Shown piece after piece: positions 30,696-39,777 of a stretch of DNA of 43,395 nucleotides (the stretch's first letter is position 1; each line of letters begins with the position of its first letter). This stretch comes from Halorhodospira neutriphila (GTDB lineage Bacteria; Pseudomonadota; Gammaproteobacteria; Nitrococcales; Halorhodospiraceae), in NCBI RefSeq assembly GCF_016584055.1, contig NZ_NRSH01000004.1, forward strand, positions 1 to 43,395, written 5' to 3'. Under the pieces are notes generated by a model. The model saw only the letters and a program-made list of their open reading frames with translations, was not told where the DNA came from and searched no databases. The translations under genes were made by a program, and so were the position numbers.

Positions 30696-33236
30696 GTGGG
30701 TAGACTGTTCCGCATCGAGACGGATCGGGTAATACTGATCTGGAGCGGCCCCATGCCGGAGAACGCCGTAGCGGCCTCGGGGACGCTGCGGCTCTGGCCC
30801 CAGCGGCGGGACATCACCCTCGGGCCGGGTACAGCGCGCGCCGGCGTATCCGACGCCGTGGCGCAGAACCCGGCGGAGACAGCGGGCCCACCCCTGTTCG
30901 AGGAGACGACCTATGACTTGTGGCTCAGCAGCCATGACGGACGGCGCGTTGAGCTCCGCCACCGGGATCCCACGCTGCTCGCCCATCTCCATACTGCTCC
31001 AGGCCAGGCGCAGGTCTACGGCCACATCCACTTTGGTGGCCAGGTCGGGCTGAGCCGCTTTAGCGTGCAGATTGACGGGCAGCCGGAGCTCGACTTCGAG
31101 ATCGAGGTCTTTCCGGCCAAGATGGCCTACCGCGCGGACTACGCAGCCATGCGCGAGGAGGTCCACGCCCTCGCCGCCGGGCTAGCCTTGGAGTACCTGC
31201 GCGCCACCCATCACGGCAGCGCCACGACAAGCCAGCACCGCAGCGGCCGGCTGGAGTGGCTCGCCCTGCTCCGACACCAGATCGGCGAGCTGGAGCAGGC
31301 CCTGAACTACGTGGCACAGCACCCCATCCGCAGCCTGCGGCGTCAGGAACGCCCGGTCCGCGCCGAGGCCGTTCGCCGGCCCGACGCCCGTGTACGGCGG
31401 GCCCTACGTACCGGTCGTGGCCGAGGTGGCTGGGCGGGACAAGTCCAGGGAGGCCTACCGGTCCGGCAGCGCCTGCCGGAGCAGCGCCCCGTGCCATCAC
31501 TGGACACCCCGGAGCACCGGTGGCTGGCGCAGCAATTAAGGCGGGTACGCCAACAACTGGCGCACATCGCTCAGCAGGAGCGCCGCCGCCAGCGCCAGAG
31601 TCGCCGCGCAGGATCGGACGGGGGCTCGGAGCGCGACCGTCAGGCCCTTGTCGAACTCCAGGCATTGGAGCGCCGAATCGCCAACCTGGAGCGCCTGGAG
31701 CCACTCGCCGAGGCCAGCGCTCCGCCACCTCCCGGATTCGCCTCGCTTCGGCTCCAAGGGGCCCCGGGCTACAAGGAGGCCTACCAGGCCCTGCTGACCC
31801 TGCGCCGAGGCATCAGCATCCGCGGCGGGCCCATGGACCTTTCGGTCAAGGACATCCACCAGCTCTACGAGTACTGGTGCTTTTTGGCCCTGCTGCAGAC
31901 GGTCGCGGAGGTGCTGGAGGAGCCGATCCCGGCCGACCAGCTCCTGACCATCCAGGCCGACGGCCTGCGGGTACGCCTGGCGCGGGGACGAACCCATACA
32001 GTCCCTTTCGACCTCCCCGGAGAGCGTCGCCTCGAGGTCGTTTACAATCCGAAATTCCAGGAAGGAGGTGCTTTCCTCCCCCAGCAGCCCGATTTTGCCC
32101 TGACCCTGAAAGATCCGGCCTGGCCCACGGTGCGGCTGGTCCTGGACGCCAAGTACCGCGTCGACGACGACACCGAGACCCACCGCCGCTTCGGCGTGGC
32201 CAGCCCGCCTGCCGATGCCATTAACGTCCTCCACCGCTACCGCGACGCCATCCTGGAGCAGGAGAAGTCGAGCGCCAGTAGCGCAACAGCCTCGGGCCGT
32301 CCGGCGACCCAGCGAACGGTAATCGAGGGGACAGCGCTCTATCCTCTGGACGCCGAGGCCGCGGCGGACTTCGACCGGACGCGCCTATGGCAGGGACTGC
32401 AGCGCCTCGGCATCGGCGCCCTGCCCTTCCTGCCCGGCTCGACTCATTGGGTTCGGCAGTGGTTGCGCCACGTGCTCCAGCGCTCCGGGTGGCGCACCGC
32501 GGAGGCTGTGGTTCCCCACAGCGCCGAGCTTCAGCGATACGCCTGGCACCGGGCCGCGGCGGAAGTGGTCCTGATCGCGGTCCTGCGCCCGCGGGCGGAG
32601 CGGGCGCACCTCGACTGGATCGCCCGGGCGCAGCGCTACTACACGCCGTGGACGCCCAGCCAGCCCCGCCAGCATCAGGCCAAGATCGTGGCGTTCTACA
32701 CGCCCGCCTCGGCTCGCCCCGGGGACGAACCGGGGGCCGTGACACACTGGGCGGAAGTGACGGATATCGAGGTCCTGCCCCGCGAGCAGATCGACACGCC
32801 TTGGCCAGCCCAGCGCGGCACCGAGGAGCTGCAGGTGCTCTACCACCTGGGACCGCTGCAAGCGTTGGAGTCGCCCATCCTCAACCGACAAAACGGCCGT
32901 GGGCAGCGTTTCTCCTCGAACCGCTGGTCATCGCGGTTGGCTCTCCAGCGGGCTCGCACCGTCACTGAGCTCCTCCTGGAATCCGCCTCGGAATGGGCCC
33001 TCTACGAGGCCCTCCGGGCGCGGGGCGCCGAGCCAACGCTCCGGGCCCTGCCGCCACGGGATCCCACTGCCGCGGGCCAGCGCGGCCGGGCCGCCTTCCA
33101 GATCGGCGGACGCCGGGCCCACTACCTAGACGGCGAGCGCTTCGAGGTGGTGGGCACCAACGGCACCCGGTGGGAGCTGCCCCGTGAGGCAACGGCGGAG
33201 GCACTAGTCAGGCCCCTGGACGACGAACCGCCGTGA
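30696..33236 (+). CDS. DUF2357 PD-(D/E)XK nuclease, McrC-like partner
   Basis: An 846-residue protein from a GTG start. The N-terminal DUF2357 region (about 65-330) includes an Arg/Gln-rich helical stretch (270-335) that may be a coiled coil. It is followed by a PD-(D/E)XK nuclease core with Pro-Asp-Phe (Asp466) and Leu-Asp-Ala-Lys-Tyr-Arg (Asp484, Lys486), then the family-typical Ile-Asn-Val-Leu-His-Arg-Tyr-Arg-Asp-Ala-Ile. About 300 further residues follow. They include Lys-Ile-Val-Ala-Phe-Tyr-Thr-Pro and His-Trp-Ala-Glu-Val-Thr (663-689), which could be a PUA-like domain, and a block ending in Arg-Phe-Ser-Ser-Asn-Arg-Trp. It is co-transcribed with the MrcB NTPase and probably cleaves DNA when that motor signals. 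Confidence 0.85.
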   Translation: MGRLFRIETDRVILIWSGPMPENAVAASGTLRLWPQRRDITLGPGTARAGVSDAVAQNPAETAGPPLFEETTYDLWLSSHDGRRVELRHRDPTLLAHLHTAPGQAQVYGHIHFGGQVGLSRFSVQIDGQPELDFEIEVFPAKMAYRADYAAMREEVHALAAGLALEYLRATHHGSATTSQHRSGRLEWLALLRHQIGELEQALNYVAQHPIRSLRRQERPVRAEAVRRPDARVRRALRTGRGRGGWAGQVQGGLPVRQRLPEQRPVPSLDTPEHRWLAQQLRRVRQQLAHIAQQERRRQRQSRRAGSDGGSERDRQALVELQALERRIANLERLEPLAEASAPPPPGFASLRLQGAPGYKEAYQALLTLRRGISIRGGPMDLSVKDIHQLYEYWCFLALLQTVAEVLEEPIPADQLLTIQADGLRVRLARGRTHTVPFDLPGERRLEVVYNPKFQEGGAFLPQQPDFALTLKDPAWPTVRLVLDAKYRVDDDTETHRRFGVASPPADAINVLHRYRDAILEQEKSSASSATASGRPATQRTVIEGTALYPLDAEAAADFDRTRLWQGLQRLGIGALPFLPGSTHWVRQWLRHVLQRSGWRTAEAVVPHSAELQRYAWHRAAAEVVLIAVLRPRAERAHLDWIARAQRYYTPWTPSQPRQHQAKIVAFYTPASARPGDEPGAVTHWAEVTDIEVLPREQIDTPWPAQRGTEELQVLYHLGPLQALESPILNRQNGRGQRFSSNRWSSRLALQRARTVTELLLESASEWALYEALRARGAEPTLRALPPRDPTAAGQRGRAAFQIGGRRAHYLDGERFEVVGTNGTRWELPREATAEALVRPLDDEPP

Positions 33237-33296
33237 ACGTCGTTTCCCAGAACCTATGAAAAAACGGTATGAGGAAAAGGCACATCCCAGCCCGCC

Positions 33297-35777
33297 TCAG
33301 TAGCTCAGGACAGCCACCAAGACCCCCACCACCTTCAAGTCCTCGAGCGCCTCTTCCTCCAGCACGATATCCTCGTACCCCGCCTCCAGCGTGTCGCAAG
33401 CCAGGGTGATCCGCCCGTGCCGCCACCCGGTCTCGGGGTCGTCCACCTTCTCGCTCCAGTAGACCTTCACGGTCAGCGCACCGCCGTGGTCCGGATCCTG
33501 GATATCGCGGTGGTGCACCAGCACCACCCGGCCGTTGCGCGTGCCGCCCGGATTGGCCTGGAACAGGCAGTAGGCACCGTTTGGGATCCGGCGGCTCATC
33601 GACTCGCCCTCCACCCGGGCGACGAAGTAGCCGGGCTTGGCCTCGAAGGGCTCCGGCAGCACCGCCCAGGTCTCGAACGACGACAGGCCCGCGCCGCCCT
33701 CGAGACCGGCGGCGAGCTCGTAGCCCGCGAAGCGGCCCGCCGCGGCCGGCAGGTCGACGAAGGGGACGGCCCGATCCTCCGGGCCCAGCTCCGCCCGCGG
33801 CCTCAGCCGCACGATCCCCGGCTCCTCCGCCGAGGGCTGCGGCTCCGCCGCTGCCACCTCCGCCCGGGCCTCGGCTCCCGAGGCCAGGGACTGCGCCTCT
33901 GCCCCGTCGCCCTGGGACGCCATCGCCCGGGCCACCTGCTCCCTGAAGTAGTCCTGCGTCTCCGGGTCCGTGCAGTAGATGAGGCACCCCTTCAGGCCGC
34001 GGCTCATCAGGGTCCGGTAGGTGTTCTTGATGATGGCGTCCGCGCGCGCCTCGGCCTCCGCCGGGGCCTCCTTGCGCGCCGTCTTGTAGCCGGCGAGCGA
34101 ACGGTCCGTCCGGGCACGCGCATCGGGCTGGGTGATCACCCGGCCGTTGCGGACGACCAGGTCCGGGCCGATGATGACGCCCACCAGGTCGAGCTCCAGG
34201 CCCTGGACGGTGTGGATGCAGCCGACCTGGTCCACGGAGCCCGCCTTCTCCAGGTAGAGGGGGCCGTCATCGGCCAGGTTCCACTGCATGGCGAAGCCCT
34301 GCGGGAGGACGATGTCGCAGGCCTCTCGATCCTGCTTGCTGGCCCAGTCCCAGCAGTAGCCGGCCACCAGGCGGGCGCGCTGCCCGGCGGCATCGTGGGC
34401 GCGGATGCGATCCCGGAGCTCATTGGGGTCGTCGACAACCTCCAGGTGGTAGTCGAGGCCAGTCAGGTCCTCCTGGGCCGTGTCCCGGATCTGGAGGGCA
34501 CGGTCCAGCCAGGCCAGGTAGCCGTCCGAGCCGTTGCAGCGGAACTGGGACTGGAGCACCGCCCGGTGGACGGTGGCGCCCTGCTCGGCGGCCCAATGCT
34601 CGATCTCATCGATCGAGCCGATATCCTGCCAGGTGACCTGCTGCGCCGGATCGATGAAGAAGACGCTGGCCCGGGCGGCGCGGATCATCTCCTTGACCTG
34701 GTTCTCGCCGGCCGCGCCCGCGTAGCGGTCCCTCTCCACGATGCGGTGGGCCTCGTCGATGATCAGGGTATCGAGCCCATCGCGGCGGCTGCCCACGAAG
34801 CCGCCGGTGCCGCGGAACAGGCTGTCGATGCGCTTGACCTGGAGCGTCCCCTTGAGCCGCGCCTTGTAGACCTCCCGCGGGGCGCGGTTGCGGGTGACGA
34901 ACTGCGCCCCATGCCCCCGCTGGATCAGCTCGACGAGCAGGTTCATGGCGACCACGGACTTGCCGGTCCCCGGCCCGCCCTCGACGATCAGCACCTGCTT
35001 GCCGTTGCGCCGGCCCAGCTCGGCCACCTCCAGCGCCGCCTCGTAGGTGACCTTCTGGTCGTCGATCATGACGAACTCGCGGTTGCCTCGCATGAGCCGC
35101 GCCAGGGTGTCCGCGAGCTCGCGCGAGGGGCGGATCCGGCTCTGCTCGAGGCGGTTGAGGACCTGGTGCTGGTCCCCTTGGCGGACGTAGCGCTCGATAT
35201 AGCCCTGCAGGTCACCGACCTGGCTACGCAGGAAGGCGGGCGCCCCGGCCAGGTGCTCGCGGTAGCGCGGGTCCTGGAGGGTCGGATCCTTGCAGTTGTG
35301 GAGATAGGCGCACGGGCGCAGCCGGATGGGCGTCTCCTGGACGGCAGCGTTGAAGTCCTCGAGCAGGGCCGCGTAGCTCCAGGCCTGGTAGGAGGGGTGC
35401 GGGACCTCGCGCCGGGCGCCGCCGAGGAAGGTCCGGACGATGCCGTCCTTGTCGGTGGGCTCGACCTCCTGCCACTGCTTGAGCTCGACGATGACGCAGC
35501 TGGCCTGGTCCTGCTCGTCGTACCCGGAGAGGATGAAGTCGATGCGCTTGGCGGTCTGCGGGATGCGGTACTCGATGGCGACGCTGGCATCCGCCGGGAT
35601 CGAGGGCGGCTCGAGGACGTTCTTCATGTAGGTGAGCGACTGCTGGAAGGCGTCGATCTCCCGCGGGGAGACGCCGCCGATTCCGCTCGCCTGGAGGGCC
35701 TCGAGGACCCGCTCCTCGATGACGTTCCGCCCGACATCCTCGAGGAACTGCCCTTTGTCCGCCTGGTAGACCCGCAT
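33297..35777 (-). CDS. DUF2075 nuclease-helicase fused to a LexA/S24 peptidase domain
   Basis: An 826-residue multidomain protein. (a) Residues about 60-160 look like a PD-(D/E)XK nuclease: Arg-Ile-Asp80-Phe-Ile and Val-Glu98-Leu-Lys100. (b) The DUF2075 helicase region (about 230-615) has Walker A Gly-Gly-Pro-Gly-Thr-Gly-Lys-Ser (267-274), Asp-Glu-Ala-His (341-344), Gln-Ser-Gln-Phe-Arg-Cys (409-414), His-Thr-Val-Gln-Gly-Leu-Glu (522-528) and Lys-Asn-Thr-Tyr-Arg-Thr-Leu (584-590). (c) After an acidic linker (620-655) comes an S24 peptidase domain (about 670-826) with Ser726 in Gly-Glu-Ser-Met, Lys771 in Thr-Val-Lys-Val, and a candidate Ala680-Gly681 cut site. It converges on the DUF2357 gene. 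The ATG at 35777 was preferred to a TTG 12 bp upstream. Confidence 0.85.
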   Translation of the reverse strand: MRVYQADKGQFLEDVGRNVIEERVLEALQASGIGGVSPREIDAFQQSLTYMKNVLEPPSIPADASVAIEYRIPQTAKRIDFILSGYDEQDQASCVIVELKQWQEVEPTDKDGIVRTFLGGARREVPHPSYQAWSYAALLEDFNAAVQETPIRLRPCAYLHNCKDPTLQDPRYREHLAGAPAFLRSQVGDLQGYIERYVRQGDQHQVLNRLEQSRIRPSRELADTLARLMRGNREFVMIDDQKVTYEAALEVAELGRRNGKQVLIVEGGPGTGKSVVAMNLLVELIQRGHGAQFVTRNRAPREVYKARLKGTLQVKRIDSLFRGTGGFVGSRRDGLDTLIIDEAHRIVERDRYAGAAGENQVKEMIRAARASVFFIDPAQQVTWQDIGSIDEIEHWAAEQGATVHRAVLQSQFRCNGSDGYLAWLDRALQIRDTAQEDLTGLDYHLEVVDDPNELRDRIRAHDAAGQRARLVAGYCWDWASKQDREACDIVLPQGFAMQWNLADDGPLYLEKAGSVDQVGCIHTVQGLELDLVGVIIGPDLVVRNGRVITQPDARARTDRSLAGYKTARKEAPAEAEARADAIIKNTYRTLMSRGLKGCLIYCTDPETQDYFREQVARAMASQGDGAEAQSLASGAEARAEVAAAEPQPSAEEPGIVRLRPRAELGPEDRAVPFVDLPAAAGRFAGYELAAGLEGGAGLSSFETWAVLPEPFEAKPGYFVARVEGESMSRRIPNGAYCLFQANPGGTRNGRVVLVHHRDIQDPDHGGALTVKVYWSEKVDDPETGWRHGRITLACDTLEAGYEDIVLEEEALEDLKVVGVLVAVLSY

Positions 35778-35916
35778 TCCCGCGAGCAAAGCGCGGTTGG
35801 CAGCGCGCCGTCAAGCCTTGGGGAGGCCGCGAGGCAGCTCGGAGCCAGGGCCGAACCACAGCGCCCGCCGGGGCCCCGCTCGACCACGCATTTACCAGAC
35901 CCCCGGCAGCGGCTAT

Positions 35917-35933
35917 GGTCGACTACCTCGACC
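35917..35933. repeat. Short hairpin in the cyclase leader
   Basis: GGTCGA (35917-35922) pairs with TCGACC (35928-35933) around a 5-nt loop in the 215-bp divergent gap between the DUF2075 and cyclase genes. The rest of that gap shows no gene and no clear promoter. Confidence 0.4.
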
Positions 35934-35992
35934 GTGGGCGTAGCCGCCCTCGCCGGCACGCTACCCCGGCAACGCTGCCTGGAAGGACCCTG

Positions 35993-37900
35993 ATGCGCAT
36001 CCCCCGGCTCTCCCGCCCGCTGCTGCTGACCATCCTCGTCCCCATCGGGGGCGGGATCCTGATGCTCATGCTCGTGCTCATCGCCTTCGAGAGCGCGCGC
36101 GGCGTGGCCATCGAGGAGCAGGAGCGCAAGGCCGAGGAGATCGTCGAGCTCACGGCCAGCACCATCGAGGAGCTCTGGATCGCGCCGCGGCGGGAGGCCA
36201 TCGAGACCCTTGCGGATAGCCGCACCCTCGAGCGCCGGATCGAGGGGCAGGTCCCCTTCGACGCCCTCGCCCGGGAGTGGCGGGTCGCCGAGGACTTGCT
36301 CCGGGGCTACTTCTTCATCTACTACGGCCTCCGGGACGGGACGATCGAGTACTACCCGGACGGCGAGCTCCCGGAGGATTTCGACCCGCGGGGGCGCCCC
36401 TGGTACGAGGCCGGGATGAGCGCCGAGGGCGGGCCCGCCTGGACATCCCCGTACGAGGAGGCCATCACCGGCGAGACGGTGGTCAGCACCGCCGCGCCCA
36501 TCGACCAGGGCGGCGAGCGGATCGGGGTCATCTCGACGGATATCCAGTTCGACGGGCTCAAGGCCATCCTCGAGCACATCGAGCTGCCCACGGGCGGCTC
36601 GGTCTTCCTCGTGGACGAGTCGGGACGGCCCTTCATCGGCACCGACGCCGCCTACATCGGCCGGGACAGGCTCCCGCCGAGCGGCGAGGAGCTCTTCGTC
36701 GCCTCCAGCGAGCCGATGTCCAACGGGTGGCGCGCGAGTGTCACCATTCCCCGGCCGCACCTGGCGGAGTCCTTCGCCGACCTCCTGCAGCCGATCATGG
36801 TCGCCTCGGTCCTGATCCTCCTGATCGGCGGCGGGATCACCTCCCTGCTCGTAGGGCGCACCGCCTCGCGCGCCTACCGGCTCGCCGGCTACTTCCAGAG
36901 GACCCTGGAGCAGGACGCCCCGCTGCAGGAGGTCTTCCGCACGCGGGACGAGTTCTCACTGCTCAACGAGCGCTTCAACGAGGTCCTGGACCAGGCCCGG
37001 CGGACCGCGGAGCACAGGCTCGCCCAGGAGCGCGCCTTCCGCTTCCTCGTCGAGCAGGCCCCGGTCGGCTTCTTCAAGACCAACCGCCAGGGCGAGCTCC
37101 TCTATATCAACCCCCACTGCGCGTCCCTGCTCGGCTACACCCAGGACGAGGCGATGCGCGAGATCGTATCCGTGCGCGAGCTCTACGCCGACGGCACCGA
37201 CCGGGACCGGTTCCTCGAGGAGCTCCTCGCCCACGGCGAGGTCCGCAACCGCAAGATGCAGTTCCTCAAGCGGTGCGGCGAGACCTTCTGGATCTCCATG
37301 ACGGCCCGCCTGCGGGAGGACACGACCGCCGGCGGGGCCGGGGATCTCGAGCTCGAGGGGTTCCTGGTCGATGTCACAAAGGAGGTCGAGGAGCGGGAGT
37401 CCCTCGTCCAGATGGCGGAGCGCGACCCGCTTACCGGGGCGGGCAACCGGCGCGCCTTCGATACCGCGGCCGAGGCCGTCGCGGAGCGGGCCCACGCGAC
37501 GGGCCAGCAGGTCGCCCTCATCGTCTTCGATGTCGACCACTTCAAGGCGATCAACGACACCTACGGGCACGATGCCGGGGATGCCCTGCTCCGCCAGATC
37601 GCCGAGCTGGGCCGGTACAGGCTCCGGGAGGGGGACCTCTTCGCCCGCCTCGGCGGGGACGAGTTCGCCGTCCTCCTGCCGGGGACCAGCCACGAGGCCG
37701 CCACCCGCCTCGCCGAGCGCCTGCGCGCGGACGTGCGAGGCATGCCCTTGCCCGGTCCCGTGCCGGAGCCGCCTACCCTGAGCCTCGGCATTGCCGTGCG
37801 CGCCGGGGGCGAGGTGCAGATCCCCGCGCTCTTCAAGGCAGCCGATAGCGCCATGTACGAGGCCAAGCAGGCCGGCCGGGACCGGTGGTCCACCGGCTGA
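35993..37900 (+). CDS. Membrane diguanylate cyclase, dCache-PAS-GGDEF
   Basis: A 635-residue inner-membrane sensor. Transmembrane helix 1 (about 8-32) is followed by a periplasmic dCache domain (about 40-255, with Arg-Gly-Arg-Pro-Trp-Tyr typical of ligand-binding dCache). Transmembrane helix 2 (about 263-287), a linker, a PAS domain (about 345-460) and a GGDEF domain (about 475-635) come next. Gly-Gly-Asp-Glu-Phe is intact, and an inhibitory-site Arg-Glu-Gly-Asp stands five residues before it, so it should make c-di-GMP under product control. The ATG at 35993 has a GGAAGGA site 8 bp upstream; the frame further upstream is not needed. The ligand is unknown; dCache domains often bind amino acids or amines. 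Confidence 0.9.
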   Translation: MRIPRLSRPLLLTILVPIGGGILMLMLVLIAFESARGVAIEEQERKAEEIVELTASTIEELWIAPRREAIETLADSRTLERRIEGQVPFDALAREWRVAEDLLRGYFFIYYGLRDGTIEYYPDGELPEDFDPRGRPWYEAGMSAEGGPAWTSPYEEAITGETVVSTAAPIDQGGERIGVISTDIQFDGLKAILEHIELPTGGSVFLVDESGRPFIGTDAAYIGRDRLPPSGEELFVASSEPMSNGWRASVTIPRPHLAESFADLLQPIMVASVLILLIGGGITSLLVGRTASRAYRLAGYFQRTLEQDAPLQEVFRTRDEFSLLNERFNEVLDQARRTAEHRLAQERAFRFLVEQAPVGFFKTNRQGELLYINPHCASLLGYTQDEAMREIVSVRELYADGTDRDRFLEELLAHGEVRNRKMQFLKRCGETFWISMTARLREDTTAGGAGDLELEGFLVDVTKEVEERESLVQMAERDPLTGAGNRRAFDTAAEAVAERAHATGQQVALIVFDVDHFKAINDTYGHDAGDALLRQIAELGRYRLREGDLFARLGGDEFAVLLPGTSHEAATRLAERLRADVRGMPLPGPVPEPPTLSLGIAVRAGGEVQIPALFKAADSAMYEAKQAGRDRWSTG

Positions 37901-37961
37901 GGACCCCGGCTATAGCGCCTGCGCAGCACGAGGCGGCCATTCCGCGATAGCGCGCCTTAGC

Positions 37962-37990
37962 TTGAACGCACCCGGCCAGAGGCGTAGAGT
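37962..37990 (+). promoter_or_regulatory. Candidate sigma-70 promoter of the BCCT gene
   Basis: TTGAAC (37962-37967) and TAGAGT (37985-37990) are separated by 17 bp, 34 bp before the transporter ATG. A run of eight T (38000-38007) lies in the leader just before the ribosome site; no strong stem precedes it, so it is probably not a terminator of the cyclase gene. Confidence 0.5.
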
Positions 37991-38023
37991 TCAGCGCTCT
38001 TTTTTTTGGAGAGCTTGAGCCCC

Positions 38024-39625
38024 ATGGCCGATACCCCCCAGGCGGCTAGTCACCAGTACGTGCCCGAGCGGCAGGTTCGCGGCAACGAGCGGGCCGTGAT
38101 GCTGCTCTCCGGCAGCTTCGTCCTCGCCTTCATCGGTCTGGCGGCGCTGGACCTGGACGCGCTGAGCCGGATCGTCGACACCAGCTTCGGCTACGCCACG
38201 CAGTACTTCGGCGCCTACTGGCAGCTGCTGATGCTGGCGACCTTCCTCGTCGCCCTGGTGATGGCCTTCAGCCCCCTCGGCCGCCTCCGCGTGGGCAGCA
38301 GCACGCCGGACTACGGCAACTTCTCCTGGCTGGCCATGATCATGGCCACGCTGCTCGCCGGCGGCGGTGTCTTCTGGGCGGCCGCCGAGCCCATCGCCCA
38401 CTTCGTGGACACGCCGCCGCTGTTCGCCGCGCGGCTGGGCATCGAGGGCGGCGAAGAAGGCGCCGCGGTGCCGGCGCTGGCGCAGAGCTTCATGCACTGG
38501 GGCTTCCTGGCCTGGTCCATCCTCGGCGCGCTCACCGGCGGCATGCTCATGCAGCTGCACTACCACCGCGGCTGGCCGCTGAAGCCGCGCACGCTGCTCT
38601 ACCCGGTCCTCGGCGAGCGCGTCATGCACGGCCTGCCCGGCGCGCTCGTCGACACCTTCTGCGTCATCGCGGTCGTGGCCGGTACGGTGGGGCCGCTGGG
38701 CTTCCTCGGCTTCCAGGTCGCCTACGGGCTTACCGCGCTCTTCGGCATCCCCGAGAGCACCTGGCTGCCGGCGGCGGTGCTGCTCGGAGTGATCCCGATC
38801 TACCTCTTCTCGGCGATCACCGGGCTGGACCGCGGCATCCGGCTGCTCAGCCGCTTCAACGTCGTGCTGGCGCTGTTCCTGGCCGCTTTCATCCTGGTCC
38901 TCGGCCCCACGGCGTTCATCGTCGACGGCTTCGTCCAGGGCATGGGCACCTACGTCGACAACCTCCTGCCCATGGCCACCTTCCGCGAGGACCCGGCCTG
39001 GCTGGACTGGTGGACGGTCTTCTTCTGGGGGTGGTTCATCGGCTACGGGCCGCTCATGGCGATCTTCGTGGCGCGCATCTCCCGCGGCCGCACCATCCGG
39101 CAGATCGTGCTGGCCATGTCGGTGCTCGCGCCGGTGGCCACCTGCTTCTGGTTCGCCATCGTCGGCGGCTCCGGGATCGCCTTCGAGCTGGCGAATGCCG
39201 GGGCCGTCTCCGGGCCGTACAACGAGGCCGGCCTGCCGGCGGCGATGATGGCCATCGCGCAGCAGCTGCCCATGGGCTCCGTCATCGCGGTGCTGTTCCT
39301 GGTGCTGACCACCATCTTCGTGGCCACCACCTCGGACTCGATGACCTACACCATCTCGCTGACCATGAGCGAGGGCGACGAGCCGCCGACCTGGCTGCGG
39401 GTCTTCTGGGGCCTGGTCCTGGGCGTGATGGCGATGATCCTCATGCTCATGGGCAAGGGCAGTATCACCGCCCTGCAGTCGTTCATCGTGGTCACCGCCG
39501 TGCCGGTCTCGCTCATCCTCCTGCCGTCGCTGTGGTACGCGCCGCGCATGGCGATGCACCTGGCGGATGGCGACGAGCCGGTCATCGACAACGAGGCCGG
39601 GACGATCCCGCCGCCGCGGCGCTGA
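38024..39625 (+). CDS. BCCT family betaine/choline/carnitine transporter
   Basis: A 533-residue secondary transporter with about 12 membrane helices, for glycine betaine or a related quaternary ammonium solute, probably with sodium. Family features seen are Phe-Ser-Pro-Leu-Gly, Ala-Ala-Ala-Glu-Pro-Ile-Ala-His-Phe in helix 3-4, the His-Trp-Gly-Phe segment, and the signature Trp-Trp-Thr-Val-Phe-Phe-Trp-Gly-Trp-Phe-Ile-Gly-Tyr-Gly-Pro. The loop Thr-Thr-Ser-Asp-Ser follows. The C-terminal tail is short, without the long osmosensing domain of BetP. The ATG at 38024 has GGAGAG upstream; a TTG at 38006 is rejected because it overlaps that site. Osmoprotection suits the suspected halophilic host. Confidence 0.93.
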   Translation: MADTPQAASHQYVPERQVRGNERAVMLLSGSFVLAFIGLAALDLDALSRIVDTSFGYATQYFGAYWQLLMLATFLVALVMAFSPLGRLRVGSSTPDYGNFSWLAMIMATLLAGGGVFWAAAEPIAHFVDTPPLFAARLGIEGGEEGAAVPALAQSFMHWGFLAWSILGALTGGMLMQLHYHRGWPLKPRTLLYPVLGERVMHGLPGALVDTFCVIAVVAGTVGPLGFLGFQVAYGLTALFGIPESTWLPAAVLLGVIPIYLFSAITGLDRGIRLLSRFNVVLALFLAAFILVLGPTAFIVDGFVQGMGTYVDNLLPMATFREDPAWLDWWTVFFWGWFIGYGPLMAIFVARISRGRTIRQIVLAMSVLAPVATCFWFAIVGGSGIAFELANAGAVSGPYNEAGLPAAMMAIAQQLPMGSVIAVLFLVLTTIFVATTSDSMTYTISLTMSEGDEPPTWLRVFWGLVLGVMAMILMLMGKGSITALQSFIVVTAVPVSLILLPSLWYAPRMAMHLADGDEPVIDNEAGTIPPPRR

Positions 39626-39643
39626 GCGGGCCACCTCGCCGGC

Positions 39644-39680
39644 GGGCCGCCCTGGAGGCGGCCCTCTTTTTTCTTTTCTA
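39644..39680 (+). terminator. Rho-independent terminator of the BCCT gene
   Basis: An 8-bp perfect GC stem (39644-39651 with 39657-39664) and 5-nt loop are followed by TCTTTTTTCTTTTC. It lies 18 bp after the stop codon. Confidence 0.92.
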
Positions 39681-39687
39681 ATTCATA

Positions 39688-39768
39688 CCTCTTCCGGGAT
39701 ATAGCGTCCCGCCAGCCGGGCACCACAATAGGGACAAGGCTGGACATATTGCCGCACCCCGGAAGAGG
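39688..39768 (+). promoter_or_regulatory. Long-range inverted repeat covering the ribosome site of the MBL gene
   Basis: CCTCTTCCGGG (39688-39698) is the exact reverse complement of CCCGGAAGAGG (39758-39768), 59 nt apart. The downstream arm contains the Shine-Dalgarno purines of the rhodanese-MBL gene, whose ATG is at 39778. If transcription starts before 39688, pairing would hide the ribosome site. A protein operator is the alternative. Confidence 0.5.
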
Positions 39769-39777
39769 AGGCCGACC

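Noticed and set aside
37999-38007. T run as terminator of the dCache cyclase gene
   Set aside because: Only a 4-bp stem precedes it, and it lies between a good promoter and the BCCT ribosome site.
38006-38023. TTG start that would lengthen the BCCT transporter by six residues
   Set aside because: It overlaps the T run and the Shine-Dalgarno that serve the ATG at 38024.
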